From the NCBI GenBank assembly GCA_051251645.1, contig JBPOEY010000004.1, forward strand, positions 62,001 through 126,000: a DNA stretch of 64,000 nt, given 5' to 3'. Positions 58,133 through 64,000 of the stretch are shown in pieces. Position 1 is the first letter of the stretch. Each line of letters starts with the position of its first letter. The stretch comes from Litorimonas sp051251645 (GTDB lineage Bacteria; Pseudomonadota; Alphaproteobacteria; Caulobacterales; Maricaulaceae). A model generated the notes under the pieces. That model did no database searches. It had not been told where the DNA came from and was given only the letters and a program-made list of their open reading frames with translations. The translations under genes and the position numbers were made by a program.

Positions 58133-60880
58133 ATGCTCGGCATCGCCAAGACCCTCTTTGGCTCGGAAAACGACCGGAAGCTTAAGAAACTTCGCCCCAT
58201 TGTGGAGCGCATTAATGCGCTTGAACCACAGATGGAAGCAATGAGCGACGAACAGCTCACGGCACAAACCGATCTGTTCAAAGCGCGCTTGGAAAAAGGC
58301 GAAACGCTGGATGACCTTCTCGAAGAAGCCTTTGCTACAGTCCGCGAAGCGGCCAAACGCACCCTCGGACAGCGCCATTACGATGTGCAGCTGATTGGCG
58401 GCATCACGCTACACCGCGGTGAAATCGCAGAAATGCGTACAGGGGAGGGCAAAACGCTCGTCTCTACGCTGGCCGCTTATCTGAACGCGCTTTCGGGTGA
58501 AGGCGTGCACATTGTCACGGTCAATGACTATCTCGCCCGTCGCGATGCGGAATGGATGGGGCAAATTTACAGTTTCCTCGGGATCACGGTCGATTGCGTC
58601 AATAATCACGATCCTTACGGCCCCGGTCGCAAAGGCGCTTATGACGCCGATATTACCTACGGCACGAACAATGAATATGGCTTTGATTATCTACGCGATA
58701 ATATGAAGCTTTCCGTCGAAGAGATGAGCCAGCGCGGCCATGTTTACGCGATCATCGATGAAATTGATTCGATTTTGATCGACGAAGCACGGACGCCGCT
58801 GATCATATCAGGCCCCACGGAAGATCGAGCAGAGCTTTACCGCACATTGGACGCGATTGTTCCGCTGATCGATGCGGACGGTTATGAGGTCGATGAAAAA
58901 GCGCGCTCGGCCACGTTTAACGAAGCCGGTAACGAGCAGCTCGAGACTATCCTGCGGGAACGCGAACTGCTCGAAGGCGACGGGCTCTATGATATTGAGA
59001 ACGTCACCATCGTTCACCACGCGAACCAAGCGTTAAAAGCGCACCGCCTTTACGTCGCCGATAAGGATTACATCGTCAAAGATGACGAAGTCGTGCTGAT
59101 CGACGAATTCACGGGCCGCATGATGCAGGGCCGTCGTTTGTCCGAAGGGTTACACCAAGCGATCGAAGCCAAAGAGGGCGTTAAAATCCAGTCTGAGAAC
59201 CAGACAATGGCCTCTGTCACCTTGCAGAACTTCTTCCGTCTCTATGACAAGTTGTCCGGCATGACCGGGACAGCGGAGACTGAAGCGGGCGAATTTGAAG
59301 AAATTTACGAACTGAAAGTTCTGGTTATACCGACCAACCGTCCGATCCAGCGGATCGACATTGAAGATGTCATCTACCGCACCGAAGACGAAAAATTCAT
59401 GGCGATCGTTGATGAAATCGCCGCCTGTAAGACAAAAGGCCAGCCGATGCTGGTGGGCACGGTTTCAATTGAGAAATCAGAGAAGCTGTCGCGCTTCCTG
59501 ACGGATAAAGGTGTCGAGCATAAAGTGCTGAATGCGCGTTACCATGAACAAGAAGCTGAAATCGTTGCCCAAGCCGGTGTCCCCGGCGCAGTGACAATTG
59601 CGACGAACATGGCGGGTCGTGGGACTGATATTCAGCTGGGCGGCAATGTTGATATGCTGATTGAGAGCGCGACGGAAACAGTCACCGACGAAAAAGAACG
59701 TGCGCGTATTGAAGAGAATATCCGTGCCGAAGTGAAAGTGCTCAAAGAGACATCCTTGAAAGCGGGCGGCCTTTATGTGCTCGGCACGGAACGGCACGAA
59801 AGCCGTCGGATCGATAATCAGCTACGCGGCCGGACCGGGCGTCAAGGTGATCCGGGCACGTCGAAATTTTATCTGTCGACAGAAGATGACCTGATGCGGA
59901 TTTTTGGCGGTGACCGCCTCAAATCCATGATGGGAAAAATGGGTTGGGAAGAAGGCGAAGAGCTGACGAACCGGTTTATGACCAAAGCGGTCGAACGCGC
60001 GCAAGGCAAGGTCGAAGCAAAGAACTTCGACATTCGGAAAAACCTTCTGAAATTTGACGATGTGATGAATGATCAGCGTAAAGCGATCTTTGAACAGCGG
60101 ATGGAGTTCATGACGGATGAGGATGTGTCCGATGTGTTGCAAGATTTCCGTCACCAGCTCTGTGAGGACTTGATTGAAAAACACGTGCCGAAAAAGGCCT
60201 ATGCTGAACAGTGGGATATTACGGGTCTGACTGAAGCCGTGCGCGAAGCGATGAATATTGAGTTTCCGTTTGCAGAGTGGGCGGCCGAAGAAGGTATTGC
60301 CGATGAGGAAATGCTGTCGCGCCTAAAAGAATCGTCTGATCGTGTGGTCAATGAATTGGCCGCGGGGATTCCTGAAGACGAAATGCACCGGGTTGAGAAG
60401 CAAGTTCTATTGCAAGTGATCGACCGTAACTGGCGCGAACATCTCCAACAGCTCGATGCGTTGAAATCTGTGATCGGCATGCGGGCTTATGGCCAACGTG
60501 ATCCGCTCAATGAGTATAAGTCCGAAGCCTTCACCCTGTTTGACAAACTGCTGATCTCTCTGCGTGAAGACGTCACAGCGGCGATGTTCCGCCTGCTGCT
60601 CAATACGCAAATCCAGCGCCAGCAAATGGCCGAAGCGCAACAAAAAGCACAAGCGGAAGCGGTGGCTCAATCGACACGATTGCCGGCGGATGCTCCGGCG
60701 GCTCCACGGTCTCCGATGGAATTGATGGGTGCGACGACCGGAGCGGGCGAAGTGAAACCGCCGATGGCGGGTCTCAGCAATGAGCCAACGACGGCAGAAC
60801 TCGCCAGTCTTCCCCGTAATGCGCCGTGTCCCTGTGGATCCGGTAAGAAAGTCAAGCAGTGCCACGGCCGCGTAGCATAG
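58133..60880 (+). CDS. secA: Protein translocase subunit SecA
   Basis: Essential ATPase motor that drives preproteins through SecYEG. 915 aa: Walker A 'MRTGEGKTLV' (~100-109), Walker B 'IIDEIDSILIDEARTPLI' (~207), 'GTAETEAGEFEEIY', 'TNMAGRGTDIQLGG', 'RRIDNQLRGRTGRQGDPG', the helical scaffold with 'IDRNWREHLQQLDALKS', and the C-terminal zinc finger CPCGSGKKVKQCH (C899, C901, C910, H911). ATG chosen with AAGGA upstream; the longer frame adds 12 residues. A 13-bp hairpin follows the gene. Confidence 0.97.
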   Translation: MLGIAKTLFGSENDRKLKKLRPIVERINALEPQMEAMSDEQLTAQTDLFKARLEKGETLDDLLEEAFATVREAAKRTLGQRHYDVQLIGGITLHRGEIAEMRTGEGKTLVSTLAAYLNALSGEGVHIVTVNDYLARRDAEWMGQIYSFLGITVDCVNNHDPYGPGRKGAYDADITYGTNNEYGFDYLRDNMKLSVEEMSQRGHVYAIIDEIDSILIDEARTPLIISGPTEDRAELYRTLDAIVPLIDADGYEVDEKARSATFNEAGNEQLETILRERELLEGDGLYDIENVTIVHHANQALKAHRLYVADKDYIVKDDEVVLIDEFTGRMMQGRRLSEGLHQAIEAKEGVKIQSENQTMASVTLQNFFRLYDKLSGMTGTAETEAGEFEEIYELKVLVIPTNRPIQRIDIEDVIYRTEDEKFMAIVDEIAACKTKGQPMLVGTVSIEKSEKLSRFLTDKGVEHKVLNARYHEQEAEIVAQAGVPGAVTIATNMAGRGTDIQLGGNVDMLIESATETVTDEKERARIEENIRAEVKVLKETSLKAGGLYVLGTERHESRRIDNQLRGRTGRQGDPGTSKFYLSTEDDLMRIFGGDRLKSMMGKMGWEEGEELTNRFMTKAVERAQGKVEAKNFDIRKNLLKFDDVMNDQRKAIFEQRMEFMTDEDVSDVLQDFRHQLCEDLIEKHVPKKAYAEQWDITGLTEAVREAMNIEFPFAEWAAEEGIADEEMLSRLKESSDRVVNELAAGIPEDEMHRVEKQVLLQVIDRNWREHLQQLDALKSVIGMRAYGQRDPLNEYKSEAFTLFDKLLISLREDVTAAMFRLLLNTQIQRQQMAEAQQKAQAEAVAQSTRLPADAPAAPRSPMELMGATTGAGEVKPPMAGLSNEPTTAELASLPRNAPCPCGSGKKVKQCHGRVA

Positions 60881-60912
60881 AGGTCGTATAAGCGATTTTG
60901 TCCGAATAATGA

Positions 60913-60947
60913 CACCAGATACGGGCTAACAAAGCCCGGATCTGGTG
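60913..60947 (+). terminator. Hairpin after secA
   Basis: CACCAGAT-A-CGGGC pairs with GCCCG-G-ATCTGGTG (13 pairs, one mismatch) around a 7-base loop, 32 bases past the stop. No T tract follows, so it may be an RNA 3'-end stabiliser rather than a terminator. Confidence 0.5.
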
Positions 60948-60976
60948 CAAACTGTCACGATTGCGTGCACATTTCC

Positions 60977-61005
60977 GGGCGTTGACATGCAAACGCCCTG
61001 TCAAC
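60977..61005 (+). promoter_or_regulatory. Two competing hairpins upstream of the porin gene
   Basis: GGGCGTT (60977-60983) can pair with AACGCCC (60992-60998), while GTTGACA (60981-60987) can pair with TGTCAAC (60999-61005). The pairings share bases and exclude each other. The segment is ~70 bases before the ATG; whether it is transcribed is unknown. Confidence 0.4.
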
Positions 61006-61074
61006 GCGGCAGATAAGCTCGCCGCGTCTCCCCCTGCCGCCTAGTCCTCAGGCGACAAATGCAGGGAGCCCGTC

Positions 61075-61815
61075 ATGAAATTTTCTAAACCTCTTTTTGG
61101 TGCATCATGCGCCATTCTCGCCGCGCTAAGCGCCCCCGTCACGGCACAGGCCGGTGACGTCAATTGGTCCTTAAGCGCCGACCTTGTGTCCGACTATGTT
61201 TTCCGCGGTGTTAGTCTTGCGGATACAGCGGCGCAAACAGGGGTCGAAGTGGGTGCAGGCAATTTTTACGCGGGCGCATGGTTCTCAACTGGTGTTGGCG
61301 ACACGTCGATTTTAGCAGGCGACGAAGTCGACCTCTACATGGGTTACGGCTTGGATCTATCCGAAGTCATTTCTGCTGATGTTGGGGTGACTTATTACCA
61401 TTATCCGCAAGGTGGCAGTCTATTCTCTGAGAACGGCGGCGCGGCGGGCACCTATGAAGTTTATGGTGGCTTGGCGTTTGACTATTCTCTGTCGCCGTCA
61501 CTTTACGCCTTTTATGATTTTACCCTTGAGAACTTTACGGTCGAAGGGTCTGTCGGCCACTCGGTTGCGGCCTCGGATTCTGTTTCTCTTGACCTGGGTC
61601 TGTCAGCAGGCCTCGTCGACGGAAATGGTTTTTCCTACGAATATGGGACCGCAAGCGCTGCCGTCTCGAAAGCGATTACTGATACCGCCAGCGTCTATGT
61701 GGGCGCAAATTATACGCTCAATTCAGAGGATGCGTTAAACTATAGCGATATCCTCGCTGGAACGCCTCAAGGTGATCTGCTGTGGTTCGGCACAGGAATT
61801 TCGACAAGCTTCTAG
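61075..61815 (+). CDS. TorF-family outer-membrane protein (putative porin)
   Basis: 246 aa with signal peptide (GASCAILAALSAPVTAQA). The mature start 'WSLSADLVSDYVFRGVSLADTAAQTGVEVGAGNFYAGAWFS' is the TIGR02001/TorF hallmark; alternating hydrophobic strands continue to a terminal Phe (WFGTGISTSF), as in beta-barrels. Size suits a ~12-strand barrel. A GGGAG precedes the ATG. Single-gene unit with strong terminator. Substrate unknown. Confidence 0.88.
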   Translation: MKFSKPLFGASCAILAALSAPVTAQAGDVNWSLSADLVSDYVFRGVSLADTAAQTGVEVGAGNFYAGAWFSTGVGDTSILAGDEVDLYMGYGLDLSEVISADVGVTYYHYPQGGSLFSENGGAAGTYEVYGGLAFDYSLSPSLYAFYDFTLENFTVEGSVGHSVAASDSVSLDLGLSAGLVDGNGFSYEYGTASAAVSKAITDTASVYVGANYTLNSEDALNYSDILAGTPQGDLLWFGTGISTSF

Positions 61816-61868
61816 GCTTTTGAGCTCCGCTTAGCGAACATCTCCTCATGGGAGGACGGAGGAGATTG

Positions 61869-61897
61869 CCCGGACGGTTCGCCGTCCGGGTTTTTTT
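61869..61897 (+). terminator. Intrinsic terminator of the porin gene
   Basis: CCCGGACGG / CCGTCCGGG, a 9-bp perfect stem closed by a TTCG tetraloop and followed by seven T. Confidence 0.94.
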
Positions 61898-61938
61898 GAT
61901 TTGAGGACGCTGGGTTGAGGTCGGCGTGAACGGGTCGT

Positions 61939-62883
61939 TTATTTAGCGCCGGGAAGTGTGCGTCCGATATTGAGGAATTTCTCACGCCTTCGCTCGATTA
62001 GTGCCTTCGCGTCCAATGTGGACAGCTCTTTGAGTTGGGTCATGATCATCGCGCCGACGCGCTTGACAGCCTCGTCGGGCACACGGTGCGCGCCGCCGAT
62101 GGGCTCTTTGATGATATCGTCAATCACGCCGAGTTTTTTTAAATCTTGGGCGGTAATTTTCATCGCCTTGGCCGCGTCTTGAGCGCGCGCCCCATCGCGC
62201 CACAGGATAGAGGCGCAGCCTTCCGGTGAAATCACGGAATAGATGGAATGCTCTAACATCAGCACTGCATCAGCAGTTGCAATGGCTACCGCGCCGCCAG
62301 AGCCACCTTCGCCTGTGACGATAGAAATAAACGGGACTTTCAAGGATAGGCCGCGGTCGATGGACCGTGCAATCGCTTCGGCTTGACCGCGTTCTTCGGC
62401 TCCGCGTCCGGGGAAGGCCCCGGCGGTGTCGACAAAACTGATCACGGGCAGATTAAACCGTTCGGCGAGGTTCATCAGCCGCACGGCTTTGCGGTAGCCT
62501 TCAGGCTGCGCCATGCCAAAATTATGCTTGAGGCGGGTTTCGAGATCTTTGCCCTTTTCATGCCCCATCACGACGACAGATTGGCCTCTGATTTTCCCCG
62601 TTCCGCCCAGTAGGGCATGATCATCACCAAACTGACGATCGCCCGCCAGCGGGGTATAATCTGTGATCAGTTGTTCGACATAGTCAGAGAAATGGGGGCG
62701 AGCGGGATGACGCGCAACTTGCGTTTTTTCCCACGGGCCGATCTTGGCGTAGAGCTTTTTGAGCTCTGCCGCCGCGCGGCCACTGATGTCTAGTGCCGCA
62801 GCTGGGTCCGATTCGGCCAGCGTCGCAGCCTGTTTGTCCAACTCTGCCACAGGGCGCTCAAAATCTAGATAGGTCAGGGCCAT
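61939..62883 (-). CDS. accA: Acetyl-CoA carboxylase carboxyltransferase subunit alpha
   Basis: Forms malonyl-CoA with AccD and the biotin carrier, the first step of fatty acid synthesis. 314 aa. 'YLDFERPVAELD' at the start, 'VVMGHEKGKD', 'GMAQPEGYRKAVRLM', 'FVDTAGAFPGRGAEERGQAEAIA', 'ISIVTGEGGSGGAVAIATADAVLMLEHSIYSVISPEGCASILWRD' all match AccA. AGGAG precedes the ATG on the minus strand. Downstream of xerD and a small gene. Confidence 0.96.
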   Translation of the reverse strand: MALTYLDFERPVAELDKQAATLAESDPAAALDISGRAAAELKKLYAKIGPWEKTQVARHPARPHFSDYVEQLITDYTPLAGDRQFGDDHALLGGTGKIRGQSVVVMGHEKGKDLETRLKHNFGMAQPEGYRKAVRLMNLAERFNLPVISFVDTAGAFPGRGAEERGQAEAIARSIDRGLSLKVPFISIVTGEGGSGGAVAIATADAVLMLEHSIYSVISPEGCASILWRDGARAQDAAKAMKITAQDLKKLGVIDDIIKEPIGGAHRVPDEAVKRVGAMIMTQLKELSTLDAKALIERRREKFLNIGRTLPGAK

Positions 62884-62939
62884 TCGCGTCTCCTAGCGGG
62901 CAGAGCGTTTATGTCTAGCCTGTGTGACCATGACAGCCG

Positions 62940-63215
62940 CTAGTAAGGGCGATATTCGCGCCGTGTTATTTCATGACTGTAACGCTGGACGAAGCGGCGC
63001 TTAATGCGACGTTCCCAACTCGCACGCGGGCCAATGAGAACGGTTTCTGCATCGAGTACGGAATCAGTAAAGTGTTTAGATGTCAGGGGTTTGTCCCCTT
63101 TCACAAGGTCGACTCCGCGCACGCCAGCACAGAAATCCCATTCCTCACGCAGGAGGTCGAGTAAGAGGTCAAGATCACGGATTAAGTCCGTATCGCGGGG
63201 GTCCTTGCGGCTCAC
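62940..63215 (-). CDS. Small conserved hypothetical protein
   Basis: 91 aa, charged and soluble (RDLDLLLDLLREEWDFCAGVRGVDLVKG; WERRIKRRFVQRYSH). No signal, membrane segment or known motif. The GTG start overlaps the xerD TAG by one base (TAGTG), implying coupling to xerD. It lies between xerD and accA. Function unknown; a real gene is favoured by the overlap and the lack of a better frame. Confidence 0.62.
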   Translation of the reverse strand: MSRKDPRDTDLIRDLDLLLDLLREEWDFCAGVRGVDLVKGDKPLTSKHFTDSVLDAETVLIGPRASWERRIKRRFVQRYSHEITRREYRPY

Positions 63216-64000
63216 TATGAAGTCTCCGAGAGTGGATGGGCATTTTCGACAAGCGCTTTAAGGCGCGCATCAAGCACATGAGTATAAATTTGTGTGGTTG
63301 AGATATCAGCATGACCGAGCAAAGTCTGCACTGCACGCAGATCAGCCCCCCCTTCCAGCAGGTGGGTCGCAAAAGCATGGCGTAAAACGTGCGGGCTAAT
63401 ACGGGCGGGTTGTAATCCGGCATCGCAAGCGAGGTCTTTGAGCAATTGCGCAAACCGTTCGCGCGTGAAGTGACCGAGTTTTCCGCCGGATGGGAACAGG
63501 AACGGTTTGGCGCGGGCCGCAGACGTGACGTTCTTCGGTAGAGTGTGCTCTCGGACGGCTTGCCATGCTTTGAGCGCGTCAATGGCGGGTGGTGTCAGTG
63601 GAATAAGGCGTTCGCGTCCGCCCTTTCCTTTGATCATCAGGCAGTCATCCCGGCGAAGCGTCTGTGCGGTGCGCAAGCTGACCAGCTCTGAGACGCGTAA
63701 GCCACCCGCATAGAGTATCTCCAGCATTGCCATCATGCGCAGCCCCTTGGGGCTTGTATCGGACGCAGCCTGATCCAAAAGCGTGTCGACGTCTTTCTGG
63801 CTCATTCCTTTGGGGAGAGGTTTTGCGGCTTTAGGGGCGCGTAATCGATGAGCGGGATTGTCGGTTCGCAGTCCTTCGGTTTGTAAGAAGAGACAATATT
63901 GTTTCATCGCGGAGAGTTTTCGCGCCGCTGTTGAAGCGCCTAAGCCGCTGGCCGCCCAGCTTGTGAGCACACCTTCAAGATGCCCGGTTGAGGCGTCCAT
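63215..64000 (-). CDS. xerD: Tyrosine recombinase XerD (5' end outside window)
   Basis: Resolves chromosome dimers at dif with XerC. 261 residues are visible and the frame is open at the right edge; the family has ~300, so about 40 N-terminal residues lie outside and the terminal Met here is probably internal. The catalytic set is present: R102 (AGGLRVSEL), K126 (IKGKGGRERLIPL), H204 and R207 (PHVLRHAFATHLL), H230 (LGHADI) and Y239 (TTQIYTH). The call XerD over XerC rests on the whole sequence and the accA neighbourhood; XerC is not excluded. Confidence 0.87.
   Translation of the reverse strand: MDASTGHLEGVLTSWAASGLGASTAARKLSAMKQYCLFLQTEGLRTDNPAHRLRAPKAAKPLPKGMSQKDVDTLLDQAASDTSPKGLRMMAMLEILYAGGLRVSELVSLRTAQTLRRDDCLMIKGKGGRERLIPLTPPAIDALKAWQAVREHTLPKNVTSAARAKPFLFPSGGKLGHFTRERFAQLLKDLACDAGLQPARISPHVLRHAFATHLLEGGADLRAVQTLLGHADISTTQIYTHVLDARLKALVENAHPLSETS

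Overview
The window is about 57% G+C by eye and carries mostly single-copy chromosomal genes. It looks like a marine alphaproteobacterium, most probably of the Maricaulales/Hyphomonadales side. Reasons: the cmk-rpsA-ihfB order; the secA region with a divergent parvulin-argJ-mutT operon; a DUF4175/TIGR02302 gene; xerD beside accA; a full-spacing CtrA-type box; and many exported lipoproteins, a CYP153-type P450, a TorF-like porin and a delta-class carbonic anhydrase. No rRNA, tRNA, CRISPR array, complete insertion sequence or prophage was seen.

Layout: 1-821 is an AT-rich accessory fragment, the C-terminal part of a TIR-domain protein plus a 54-codon zinc-ribbon gene. 891-4328 is core (cmk, rpsA, ihfB, mscL). 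4468-10112 holds an M48 peptidase, then a class A PBP, a CPA-type antiporter and an unknown gene on the minus strand. 10263-18655 holds exported unknowns, an SDR, a TPR protein, a VOC protein, a DPP-IV-like peptidase, TrkH and Hsp33. 18878-24711 holds a beta-lactamase-fold hydrolase, a crotonase, CYP153 and acetyl-CoA synthetase. 24731-31588 holds a lipoprotein, a tandem universal stress protein and an RND pump operon. 31760-37616 holds the delta carbonic anhydrase opposite a DUF3604 / parvulin / HupE / TraB-GumN run. 37619-40951 holds a riboswitch-controlled BtuB receptor and a homocysteine methyltransferase. 41198-50807 holds DUF4175, an SH3 protein, a 2-hydroxyacid dehydrogenase, an MBL hydrolase, PhoD, an Lrp regulator, methionine gamma-lyase and DUF1415. 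50882-54131 is a repair pair (Lhr-type helicase, PdeM). 54216-64000 holds GlsB/YeaQ, EamA, mutT-argJ-parvulin, secA, TorF, accA, a small unknown and xerD (cut by the window edge).

Themes: uptake and turnover of sulfur amino acids and B12 (BtuB, Bmt-like enzyme, MegL with Lrp); alkane and acyl-CoA metabolism (CYP153, crotonase, Acs, AccA); envelope and ion homeostasis (MscL, TrkH, antiporter, PBP, RND pump); and an exported, probably metal-dependent module around DUF3604, HupE and the carbonic anhydrase. The most unusual items are the TIR plus zinc-ribbon fragment at the left edge, the DUF3604-parvulin-HupE cluster opposite a delta carbonic anhydrase, the methyltransferase beside a B12 riboswitch, and several palindromes placed at promoters.
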